The notes beneath the pieces were generated by a model that worked only from the letters and a program-made list of their open reading frames with translations, had not been told where the DNA came from and did no database searches. This document shows positions 1-5,756 of a DNA stretch of 7,847 bases, piece by piece. Both the position numbers and the translations under genes were made by a program. How positions within the stretch are numbered: the stretch's first letter is position 1; each line of letters begins with the position of its first letter. The stretch is from CAIOSQ01 sp044359885 (GTDB taxonomy: Bacteria; Pseudomonadota; Alphaproteobacteria; CACIAM-22H2). The stretch spans positions 1 through 7,847 of the forward strand of contig JBIKLI010000208.1 of the NCBI GenBank assembly GCA_044359885.1. The letters are read 5' to 3'.

Positions 1-13
1 CGCAGGCCATGCG

Positions 14-1420
14 ATGAACGCCCTCCGCCATCTCGCTCGACTGATCGCCCGCCGGCCGCGCCAGGCCGCCGTCGGCCTCGACTGGATGCGCGACAGCTGG
101 TCGCCACCCCGCATCGACATCGAGGACATCCTCGCCGAGCGCCCGCCGCGCGGCCTCAACCGGCTGCATCGCACCGTCGCCCTGCTCTTCGTGGCGCTGC
201 TCGCGGCTTCGGCCATCGTCCAGGTCGACATCGTCGTCACCGGCTCCGGCCGGCTGGCCGCCGAGGCGCCGGTGATGGTGGTCCAGCCGATGACGCTGTC
301 GGTCGTCCGCGAGATCCGGGTGCGGCCGGGCGACCGGGTGCGGGCCGGCGACGTGCTCGCCAGTCTCGACCCGACGATGACCGCCGCCGACAAGGCGGCG
401 CTGGTGGCCCAGAAGGACGCGCTCGAAGCCCAGATCGCGCGGCTGGAGGCGGAACTGCACGGCGACGCGCCGCCGCAGTTCATGGGCGACAACCCGGACA
501 CGCGGCTGCAGGCCGCGCTGGCCGAACAGCGCCGTCAGCAATACGTGGCGCGGCTCTCGTCCTTCGACGAGGAGATCGGCCGGCTGCGCGCCGAGGCCGC
601 GGCCAGCGAGACGGCGCTGGTCTCGCTGGCGCAGCAGATCGTGCTGGCGCGCGAGCTGGAAGCGATGCGCGGCGAATTGTTCGAGAAGCGCATCGGCTCG
701 CGGATCCAGCATCTGGAGGCGCGCGCCCAGCGCCTGCGCGCCGAGCGCGAGCACCAGGACGCCGCGACCCGTCTGGAGAACGCCACGCGGACGATGCAGT
801 CGCGCCAGGCCGACCGCCAGGCCTTCGCCACCGACTGGCGGCGCCAGATCCTGGAGGAACTCGCCAAGGTCCGCGCCCAGGAAATCGCCGTCGCCGAGAC
901 GCTGACCAAGGCCGCCATGCTGGCCGACCGCGTCAACCTGGTCGCGCCCGGGGACGGCATCGTGCTCTCGGTGGCGCGCCGTTCCGCCGGGTCGGTGCTC
1001 AACCCCGCCGAGGCGCTGGTGACGCTCAGCCCGTCGGAATCCGATCTCGTGGCCGACGTGATGATCGGCTCGGGGGATATCGGCTATCTGATGCCGGGCC
1101 AGCGCGCGGCGCTCAAGATCGACGCCTTCCCCTTCCAGCGTCACGGCATGCTGTCGGGACGGCTGCAGAGCGTCGGCGCCGAATCGATCGCGCCCGGCGA
1201 CGCCGGCGCGCTGGCGCCCTCGGGTCAGGCCCTGCCCGGCGCCTATCATCGCAGCCGGATCGTCCTCGACCCGTCCGGGCTGCGCAACCTGCCCGAGCAG
1301 GCCGGGCTGATGCCGGGCATGACGCTGTCGGCCGAGATCCAGGTCGGCTCGCGCTCGGTTCTGTCCTATTTCCTCTACCCGATCATCCGCGGCTTCGACG
1401 AGGCGCTGCGCGAGCCGTGA
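14..1420 (+). CDS. HlyD-family type I secretion periplasmic adaptor (membrane fusion protein)
   Basis: This 468-residue protein should link an inner-membrane ABC exporter to an outer-membrane TolC-like channel, for export of an unseen substrate such as an RTX-type protein. The architecture is that of the family. There is a basic cytoplasmic N-terminus (1-53), one membrane helix (about 54-72), a first lipoyl half (about 89-120, with VREIRVRPGDRVRAGDVLASLDP), and a long Ala/Glu/Arg/Gln-rich coiled coil (about 123-305). A second lipoyl half (about 307-340, VAPGDGIVLSV) and a beta-barrel domain follow. The C-terminus matches the family ending, PGMTLSAEIQVGSRSVL then YPIIRGFDEALREP. Length is normal (430-480 is usual). 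The start is the ATG at 14; its frame stays open to the window edge, so a slightly earlier start is possible. TGA at 15-17 in another frame would let an upstream gene overlap this start by ATGA, as expected for a partner ABC gene. The family is certain; the substrate is unknown. Confidence 0.93.
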   Translation: MNALRHLARLIARRPRQAAVGLDWMRDSWSPPRIDIEDILAERPPRGLNRLHRTVALLFVALLAASAIVQVDIVVTGSGRLAAEAPVMVVQPMTLSVVREIRVRPGDRVRAGDVLASLDPTMTAADKAALVAQKDALEAQIARLEAELHGDAPPQFMGDNPDTRLQAALAEQRRQQYVARLSSFDEEIGRLRAEAAASETALVSLAQQIVLARELEAMRGELFEKRIGSRIQHLEARAQRLRAEREHQDAATRLENATRTMQSRQADRQAFATDWRRQILEELAKVRAQEIAVAETLTKAAMLADRVNLVAPGDGIVLSVARRSAGSVLNPAEALVTLSPSESDLVADVMIGSGDIGYLMPGQRAALKIDAFPFQRHGMLSGRLQSVGAESIAPGDAGALAPSGQALPGAYHRSRIVLDPSGLRNLPEQAGLMPGMTLSAEIQVGSRSVLSYFLYPIIRGFDEALREP

Positions 1421-1465
1421 TCCCGCGGCGAAGCCGGGGTCGCGGACGCAACGCCGCAGTTCCGT

Positions 1466-1495
1466 CGCGCGGCCGCCCGTGCGATAAGCCGCGCG
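1466..1495 (+). promoter_or_regulatory. GC-only hairpin abutting the rbfA start codon
   Basis: An 8-bp perfect inverted repeat, CGCGCGGC (1466-1473) with GCCGCGCG (1488-1495), encloses a 14-nt loop and ends two bases before the rbfA ATG at 1498. No Shine-Dalgarno sequence is visible in front of that ATG. In RNA the stem could hinder initiation or mark the 3' end of the adaptor message, although no T-tract follows. In such GC-rich DNA an 8-bp palindrome can occur by chance, so function is only inferred. Confidence 0.35.
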
Positions 1496-1497
1496 CC

Positions 1498-1893
1498 ATG
1501 CCCAGATCCCGTCCCGGCGCCGCCGCCGCCTCGCCCTCGCCCCGCCGGCTTCGCGCCGGCGAGGTCATCCGGCGCGCCCTCATCGAGGTGCTGGCCGAAG
1601 GTCATCTGCGCGATCCCGATCTGGCCGGAACCTCGATCACCGTGGCCGAGGTCCGCTTGTCGCAGGACATGCGCCACGCCTTCGCCTTCGTGATGCCGCT
1701 GGGCGGCGCCGACGGCACGGCGGTCCTGGCGGCGCTGCGCCGGGCCCGCAGCTTCCTGCGCGGCGAGGTCGCGCGGCGGGTCGAGCTGCGCCATGCGCCC
1801 GAGCTGCATTTCGAGCTAGACCGGTCCTTCGACGAAGGGGCCCGGCTGGAGACGCTGCTGCGTTCGGATCCCGTCCGGCGCGACCTGGGCTGA
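1498..1893 (+). CDS. rbfA: 30S ribosome-binding factor A (RbfA)
   Basis: RbfA binds the 30S subunit late in assembly, near the 5' end of 16S rRNA, and is important for 17S-to-16S maturation and growth in the cold. The 131-residue product matches the family along its length. Helix 1 is RRLRAGEVIRRALIEVLAEG (17-36), followed by the RDP motif (38-40), strand ITVAEVRLSQDMRHAFAFV (47-65), helix LRGEVARRVELR (87-98), and the signature APELHFELDRSFDEG (100-114). ATG 1498 gives the usual length with homology starting near residue 15, so I prefer it. An in-frame GTG at 1417 overlaps the adaptor stop as GTGA but would add 27 Arg-rich residues unlike the family. Neither start has a good Shine-Dalgarno site. 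A weak GATAAG at 1483-1488, with TTCCGT 17 nt upstream, might be a promoter, but I do not rely on it. It lies 11 nt before truB and is probably co-transcribed with it. Confidence 0.92.
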   Translation: MPRSRPGAAAASPSPRRLRAGEVIRRALIEVLAEGHLRDPDLAGTSITVAEVRLSQDMRHAFAFVMPLGGADGTAVLAALRRARSFLRGEVARRVELRHAPELHFELDRSFDEGARLETLLRSDPVRRDLG

Positions 1894-1904
1894 GCCCGGC
1901 GCGG

Positions 1905-2819
1905 ATGCGGCGGCGCGGCGACCGGCTCGACGGCTTCCTGACCCTGGACAAGCCGGCCGGACCCAGTTCGACCCAGGCGATGGCTCGCGCCAGACGCGCG
2001 CTTGGCGCCGCCAAGGCCGGTCATTGCGGTACCCTCGACCCGCTGGCGTCGGGCGTGCTGGTGATCGCCTTCGGCGAGGCGACGAAGCTGACCGACCACG
2101 TGATGGACGGCGCCAAGCGCTACGCCTTTTCCATACGCTGGGGCGAGGCGCGGGATACCGACGACGCCGAGGGAGCCGTGGTCGCCACCTCGGATGTCCG
2201 GCCGGACCCGGCCGCGATCGCCGCCGTCCTGCCGCGCTTCCTGGGAGAGATCGACCAGACCCCGCCGCAATACTCCGCGATCAAGCAGGCGGGCAGGCCG
2301 GCCTATGCGCGCGCCCGGGGCGGCGAGGCGTTCGACCTGCCGCCGCGCCGCGTGCGCATCGACCGCCTGGAACTGACCGGGATCCCGGGGCCCGACGAGG
2401 CCGGGTTCGAGGTCGATTGCGGCAAGGGAACCTATGTCCGGTCGCTGGGTCGCGACATCGCGGCGGCGCTGGGAACCTGCGGCCATCTGTCGGCGTTGCG
2501 CCGCCTGATGGTGGGGCGCTTCGGCGTCGCGGGCGCGATTTCCCTGGAAACGCTCGAGGCGCCGGGGTATGACCCGCGCGCATATCTGCAACCGGTCGAG
2601 ACCGCGCTGGACGACATCCCGGCGCTGGCCGTGACCGGGTCCGAGGCCGATGCCCTGAGGCACGGCCGGGCCGTGCAGGTGCCGCGTGCAGCCTCGATGC
2701 TGTCCGCCCTTCCCGCCGGCCGCGCGATCGCGGCGCTGGCGGAGGGAACCTTGGTCGCGCTGCTGCGGGCCGAGGGGGACGTGGTCAGGCCGCTGCGCGT
2801 GTTCAACCGCACCCCGTGA
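1905..2819 (+). CDS. truB: tRNA pseudouridine(55) synthase TruB
   Basis: TruB isomerises U55 in the T-loop of tRNAs to pseudouridine and also acts as a tRNA-folding chaperone in the cytoplasm. The 304-residue product has the family hallmarks: FLTLDKPAGPSS (11-22), then GHCGTLDPLASGVL (39-52) with catalytic Asp45. KRYAF (71-75) carries the active-site Tyr73, followed by RDTDDAEG (83-90) and TPPQYSAIKQAGRPAY (119-134). GTYVRSLGRDI (175-185) carries Arg179, and a PUA-like C-terminal domain (about 240-304) includes LRHGRAV. Length is normal for the family (about 300-315). The ATG at 1905 lies 11 nt after the rbfA stop; the Shine-Dalgarno is poor (GGCGCGG), and coupling to rbfA translation is likely. 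No frameshift or missing key residue is seen. The order rbfA-truB-rpsO-pnp is conserved in many bacteria and supports the call. Confidence 0.97.
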   Translation: MRRRGDRLDGFLTLDKPAGPSSTQAMARARRALGAAKAGHCGTLDPLASGVLVIAFGEATKLTDHVMDGAKRYAFSIRWGEARDTDDAEGAVVATSDVRPDPAAIAAVLPRFLGEIDQTPPQYSAIKQAGRPAYARARGGEAFDLPPRRVRIDRLELTGIPGPDEAGFEVDCGKGTYVRSLGRDIAAALGTCGHLSALRRLMVGRFGVAGAISLETLEAPGYDPRAYLQPVETALDDIPALAVTGSEADALRHGRAVQVPRAASMLSALPAGRAIAALAEGTLVALLRAEGDVVRPLRVFNRTP

Positions 2820-2824
2820 GGGGC

Positions 2825-2847
2825 GCCAGCCACGAAGGAGACCTGGC
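2825..2847 (+). promoter_or_regulatory. Ribosome-binding site of rpsO in the loop of a small hairpin
   Basis: AAGGAG (2835-2840) lies 9 nt before the rpsO ATG at 2850 and is the best Shine-Dalgarno in this part of the cluster. It sits in a 13-nt loop closed by GCCAG (2825-2829) and CTGGC (2843-2847). This could present the site to the ribosome or be a control element. uS15 represses its own mRNA in several bacteria through varied leader structures, so a role here is conceivable. A 5-bp stem is weak evidence. Confidence 0.4.
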
Positions 2848-2849
2848 CG

Positions 2850-3119
2850 ATGTCGATCAGCGCCGAACGCAAGACCGAGATCGTGAAGCAGTACGCCCAG
2901 AAGGAGGGCGACACCGGATCGCCGGAGGTGCAGGTCGCCCTGCTCTCCGAGCGCATCAAGAAGCTGAGCGAGCACCTGGGCTCGCATGGCAAGGATTTCC
3001 ACTCCCGCCGCGGCCTGCTGATGATGGTCGGCCAGCGGCGCCGGCTTCTCGACTATCTCAAGCGCGTCGACTCGACGCGCTACGAGAAGCTGGTCGACCG
3101 GCTCGAGCTGCGCCGCTGA
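2850..3119 (+). CDS. rpsO: 30S ribosomal protein uS15 (S15)
   Basis: uS15 is a primary binder of the 16S rRNA central domain; it nucleates platform assembly and forms bridge B4 with the 50S subunit. The 89-residue product is full length and canonical. It has an N-terminal helix (SAERKTEIVKQYA, 4-16), the GDTGSPEVQVALLSERI segment (20-36), and EHLGSHGKDFHSRRGLL (41-57) with the rRNA-contacting His/Asp/Ser-Arg-Arg residues. The end is RRRLLDYLKRVDSTRYEKLVDRLELRR. A strong AAGGAG 9 nt upstream fixes the start. The gene begins 30 nt after truB and is followed by a 257-nt structured spacer before pnp, the usual arrangement for rpsO-pnp. Confidence 0.99.
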   Translation: MSISAERKTEIVKQYAQKEGDTGSPEVQVALLSERIKKLSEHLGSHGKDFHSRRGLLMMVGQRRRLLDYLKRVDSTRYEKLVDRLELRR

Positions 3120-3214
3120 CGGCGCCGCACGGCCGGCACGGGGCGGCCATCGACGCGCGCGACGGATCGGAAACGTCGACAGCCTCGCGCGCTGCCGTCC
3201 CGCAACACGAACAA

Positions 3215-3248
3215 GGCCCGCGGACACCATGCCTACGCGCCGCGGGCC
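3215..3248 (+). terminator. GC-rich 9-bp stem-loop after rpsO (terminator-like or processing site)
   Basis: GGCCCGCGG (3215-3223) is perfectly complementary to CCGCGGGCC (3240-3248) across a 16-nt loop, about 95 nt after the rpsO stop. It is the strongest structure in the rpsO-pnp spacer. No T-run follows (CAGTCCGATG), so it is not a classical intrinsic terminator. It may instead be an attenuator, a 3'-end stabiliser of the rpsO message, or an RNase III cleavage site. The 9-bp pairing is read directly; the role is inferred from the E. coli rpsO-pnp layout. Confidence 0.5.
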
Positions 3249-3259
3249 CAGTCCGATGA

Positions 3260-3282
3260 CGTCTCTGTCGCTGACCGAGACG
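3260..3282 (+). promoter_or_regulatory. Second hairpin in the pnp leader
   Basis: CGTCTC (3260-3265) pairs with GAGACG (3277-3282). Beyond a single T-C mismatch, GTC (3267-3269) pairs with GAC (3273-3275), leaving a 3-nt loop (GCT). It begins 11 nt after the first stem. Its less GC-dominated composition makes a chance GC palindrome less likely. It is a candidate part of the pnp 5' untranslated region. Confidence 0.4.
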
Positions 3283-3320
3283 CGGGGTCGAAGGGCGCCG
3301 TCCGGGCGTCCGCTCCGCGT

Positions 3321-3342
3321 CGCGTGCGCGTGATGGCACGCG
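3321..3342 (+). promoter_or_regulatory. Third hairpin in the pnp leader, 34 nt before the pnp start
   Basis: CGCGTGC (3321-3327) pairs perfectly with GCACGCG (3336-3342) over an 8-nt loop. Its position between the first two hairpins and the ribosome-binding site resembles the E. coli pnp leader stem, which is cut by RNase III and then used by PNPase for autoregulation. That function is inferred by analogy of position only. Confidence 0.4.
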
Positions 3343-3361
3343 CCACGTCCCGTCCGTAGGT

Positions 3362-3372
3362 GGAAGGAAGGA
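3362..3372 (+). promoter_or_regulatory. Tandem Shine-Dalgarno of pnp
   Basis: GGAAGGAAGGA holds two overlapping AAGGA cores, 8 and 4 nt before the ATG at 3377. The first has good spacing. It fixes the pnp start and is the most purine-rich initiation region in the window, suggesting strong translation unless the leader structures restrain it. Confidence 0.8.
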
Positions 3373-3376
3373 AAAC

Positions 3377-5527
3377 ATGTTCGACATCTATCGCAAGGAA
3401 CTGGTCTGGGGCGGGCGCAAGCTCGTGCTCGAGACCGGCAAGATCGCCCGCCAGGCCGACGGCGCCGTCGTCGCGCGCTACGGCGACACGGTGGTGCTCG
3501 CCACGGTCGTCTACGCCAAGGCCCCGAAGCCCGGCGTCGATTTCTTCCCGCTGACCGTGCACTACCAGGAGAAGACCTTCGCCGCGGGCAAGATCCCCGG
3601 CGGCTTCTTCAAGCGCGAGGGCCGGCCGACCGAGAAGGAGGTCCTGACCTCCCGCCTGATCGACCGCCCGATCCGCCCGCTCTTCGCCGACGGCTTCCGC
3701 AACGAGGTGCAGGTGATCTGCACCGTGCTGAGCCATGACCTGGAGAACGACCCCGACGTCGTCGCGATGGTGGCGGCCTCGGCCGCGCTCACCATCTCCG
3801 GCGTTCCGTTCCTGGGGCCGATCGGTGCGGCGCGCGTCGGCTACATCGGCGGCGAGTACAAGCTCAATCCGCAGATGGACGAGATGTCCTCGTCCAGCCT
3901 CGACCTCGTGGTCGCGGGTACGCAGGACGGCGTGCTGATGGTCGAGTCGGAGGCCAAGGAACTCTCCGAGGAGGTCATGCTCGGCGCCGTCATGTTCGGC
4001 CACCGCGAATTCCAGCCGGTCATCGACGCGATCATCAGCCTCGCCGAACGCTGCGCCAAGGAGCCGTTCACGGTTCCCGAGGCGGCGCCCGAGGTCGCCT
4101 CCGTCAAGGCCGCGCTCGAGGCGGGGCTGCGCGAGGAACTCGCCGCGGCGTACCGCATCGTCGCCAAGGGCGACCGCCAGGACGCGGTCGGCGCGGTGAA
4201 GAAGAAGGCGATGGCGATGTTCGCCGACCGCCCCGCCGAGATGGCCCTGGTCGGGGCGCAGTTCAAGGAACTCGAGGCGCAGATCGTCCGCTTCAACATC
4301 CTGGAGACCGGACGGCGCATCGACGGCCGCGACACGCGCACGGTGCGCCCGATCGTGACCGAAGTCGGAATCCTGCCGCGCGCCCACGGCTCGGCGCTGT
4401 TCACGCGCGGCGAGACCCAGGCGCTGGTGACGGCGACGCTGGGCACGGGCGACGACGAGCAGATCATCGACGCGCTCGAGGGCGAGTATCGCGAGCACTT
4501 CCTGCTGCACTACAACTTCCCTCCGTACTCGGTCGGCGAGACCGGCCGCATGGGCTCGCCCGGCCGTCGCGAGGTCGGGCACGGCAAGCTCGCCTGGCGC
4601 GCGGTTCATCCGGTTCTGCCGGAGAAGGAGAAGTTCCCCTACACGCTGCGCGTCGTCTCGGAAATCACCGAGTCCAACGGTTCGTCCTCGATGGCCACGG
4701 TCTGCGGATCGTCGCTGGCGCTGATGGACGCGGGCGTGCCGCTGGTTCGTCCCGTGGCCGGCATCGCCATGGGCCTGATCAAGGAAGACCAGGGGGTCGC
4801 GGTGCTGTCCGACATCCTGGGCGACGAGGACCATCTCGGCGACATGGACTTCAAGGTCGCGGGCACCGAGATCGGCGTCACCTCGCTGCAGATGGACCTC
4901 AAGATCACCTCGATCGACGAGGGGATCATGAAGACCGCGCTCGGCCAGGCGCGCGACGGGCGCCTGCATATCCTGGGCGAGATGGCGAAGGGCCTGGCCC
5001 AGGCGCGCGGCGAGGTCAGCCGCAACGCCCCGCGGATCACGACCTTCACCATCCCGAAGGACAAGATCCGCGAAGTGATCGGCACCGGCGGCAAGGTGAT
5101 CCGCGAGATCACCGAGGTCACCGGCTGCAAGATCGACATCGAGGACGACGGCACGATCAAGGTCGCCTCGGCCGACGGCGAGAAGGCGAAGGCCGCGATC
5201 GACTGGATCAAGGGCATCGTCGCCGAGCCGGAGATGAACGCGATCTACAACGGCAAGGTCGTGAAGACGATGGATTTCGGCGCCTTCGTCAACTTCATGG
5301 GCAGCCGCGACGGCCTGGTCCACATCTCGGAACTGGCCCCGCGCCGCGTCGAGAAGACCACCGACATCGTCAAGATCGGCGACACGGTGAAGGTCAAGCT
5401 GATCGGCTTCGACGACCGCGGCAAGGTCAAGCTGTCGATGAAGCGCGTCGACCAGACGACCGGCGAGGACATCTCGGCCCAGTTCGACAAGCCCCGCGAA
5501 CCCCGCCCCGAGACCCCCTCGAACTGA
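3377..5527 (+). CDS. pnp: Polyribonucleotide nucleotidyltransferase (PNPase)
   Basis: PNPase degrades RNA 3' to 5' by phosphorolysis, releasing nucleoside diphosphates, and can run in reverse to add tails. It acts as a cytoplasmic trimer, alone or in a degradosome. The 716-residue product is full length with all domains. RNase PH-like domain 1 (about 10-145) contains EKTFAAGKIPGGFFKREGRPTE in its usual place, followed by the helical linker (about 150-300). RNase PH-like domain 2 (about 320-545) has the phosphate-site serines ESNGSSSMA (432-440) and metal ligands Asp485 and Asp491 in GDEDHLGDMDF. The KH domain (about 555-612) has VIGTGGK (567-573), and the S1 domain (about 622-692) includes DFGAFVNF and GLVHISEL. 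The tail after S1 is short (about 25 residues). A strong ribosome-binding site sets the start. The 257-nt structured leader suggests its own control, possibly autoregulation. Confidence 0.99.
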   Translation: MFDIYRKELVWGGRKLVLETGKIARQADGAVVARYGDTVVLATVVYAKAPKPGVDFFPLTVHYQEKTFAAGKIPGGFFKREGRPTEKEVLTSRLIDRPIRPLFADGFRNEVQVICTVLSHDLENDPDVVAMVAASAALTISGVPFLGPIGAARVGYIGGEYKLNPQMDEMSSSSLDLVVAGTQDGVLMVESEAKELSEEVMLGAVMFGHREFQPVIDAIISLAERCAKEPFTVPEAAPEVASVKAALEAGLREELAAAYRIVAKGDRQDAVGAVKKKAMAMFADRPAEMALVGAQFKELEAQIVRFNILETGRRIDGRDTRTVRPIVTEVGILPRAHGSALFTRGETQALVTATLGTGDDEQIIDALEGEYREHFLLHYNFPPYSVGETGRMGSPGRREVGHGKLAWRAVHPVLPEKEKFPYTLRVVSEITESNGSSSMATVCGSSLALMDAGVPLVRPVAGIAMGLIKEDQGVAVLSDILGDEDHLGDMDFKVAGTEIGVTSLQMDLKITSIDEGIMKTALGQARDGRLHILGEMAKGLAQARGEVSRNAPRITTFTIPKDKIREVIGTGGKVIREITEVTGCKIDIEDDGTIKVASADGEKAKAAIDWIKGIVAEPEMNAIYNGKVVKTMDFGAFVNFMGSRDGLVHISELAPRRVEKTTDIVKIGDTVKVKLIGFDDRGKVKLSMKRVDQTTGEDISAQFDKPREPRPETPSN

Positions 5528-5544
5528 CCCGAAGGCCTCCACGA

Positions 5545-5574
5545 GGGGTCTGACCCCGCTTGGGGTCAGACCCC
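5545..5574 (+). terminator. Perfect 13-bp hairpin 18 nt after the pnp stop
   Basis: GGGGTCTGACCCC (5545-5557) is exactly complementary to GGGGTCAGACCCC (5562-5574) with a GCTT tetraloop. Each arm is itself nearly palindromic (GGGGTC-T-GACCCC), so a cruciform or alternative pairings are possible. Its strength and place make it the likely 3' end or protective structure of the pnp message. No T-tract follows, so intrinsic termination is uncertain. It is also the first unit of the palindrome cluster. Confidence 0.6.
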
Positions 5575-5583
5575 CGATCGCCG

Positions 5584-5630
5584 GGCGAATACGATTGTTT
5601 TCGCCGCGACGCCGCAGGCTGGCGGCGCGG
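5584..5630. repeat. Two overlapping imperfect hairpins inside the palindrome cluster
   Basis: GGCGAATAC (5584-5592) pairs with GTTTTCGCC (5597-5605), with one T-T mismatch and a GATT loop. CCGCGACGCC (5604-5613) pairs with GGCGGCGCGG (5621-5630), with one A-G mismatch and a 7-nt loop. They share bases 5604-5605. The A/T-rich pocket AATACGATTGTTTT stands out from the surrounding composition and suggests a foreign or repeat-derived core. Confidence 0.45.
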
Positions 5631-5656
5631 TTTCCCGGATCAGAGGGCGCACCCAA

Positions 5657-5702
5657 GGGGTCTGACCCCGAAGCGGGGGTCGGCCGCCTCGCCGACCCCC
5701 GC
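5657..5702. repeat. Second GGGGTCTGACCCC copy followed by a 12-bp perfect hairpin
   Basis: GGGGTCTGACCCC recurs exactly at 5657-5669. Next, GCGGGGGTCGGC (5673-5684) is fully complementary to GCCGACCCCCGC (5691-5702) over a 6-nt loop (CGCCTC). An alternative pairing joins GACCCCG (5664-5670) to CGGGGGTC (5674-5681) with one bulged G. The block looks like a diverged version of the first hairpin, in which the GGGGTCAGACCCC arm has been altered. Confidence 0.5.
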
Positions 5703-5756
5703 CGCCGCCCTTCCCGGCCGCAGCCGCGTTTCCCTTCACCCGCGAGTTGGGGCAGC

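Larger units (their letters stand above)
5545..5702. repeat. Palindrome cluster between pnp and the DUF2798 gene (REP/BIME-like)
   Basis: This non-coding stretch is almost entirely inverted repeats: a 13-bp perfect stem (5545-5574), two overlapping imperfect stems (5584-5605 and 5604-5630), a second copy of GGGGTCTGACCCC (5657-5669) and a 12-bp perfect stem (5673-5702). The two copies of the 13-mer are direct repeats whose starts are 112 nt apart. The AAGCGGGG at 5671-5678 is the reverse complement of CCCCGCTT at 5554-5561, so the ends also resemble each other in inverted orientation. Clustered palindromes after a gene stop fit dispersed repeats of the REP/BIME kind, or a small non-autonomous element. 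Only genome-wide copy number can settle this. No transposase is present. Confidence 0.6.

Noticed and set aside
1460..1488. Promoter-like TTCCGT and GATAAG with 17-nt spacing before rbfA.
   Set aside because: The match to the -35 consensus is poor, and the -10 lies inside the hairpin; such matches arise by chance.
1602..3230. A 542-codon open frame on the minus strand, antisense to rbfA, truB and rpsO.
   Set aside because: It is low-complexity Arg/Ala/Gly/Gln text opposite three certain genes, a codon-position shadow of high GC3.
3120..3376. A tRNA or other known RNA gene in the rpsO-pnp spacer.
   Set aside because: No cloverleaf or T-loop motif is seen; the stems present do not form a known structured RNA that I can name.
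5545..5702. A CRISPR array.
   Set aside because: Only two 13-nt copies are present, with no regular repeat-spacer periodicity and no cas genes.
5595..5756. N-terminal extension of the DUF2798 gene to an ATG at 5595.
   Set aside because: It would translate the palindrome cluster into an Arg/Pro-rich segment absent from a family of about 80 residues.
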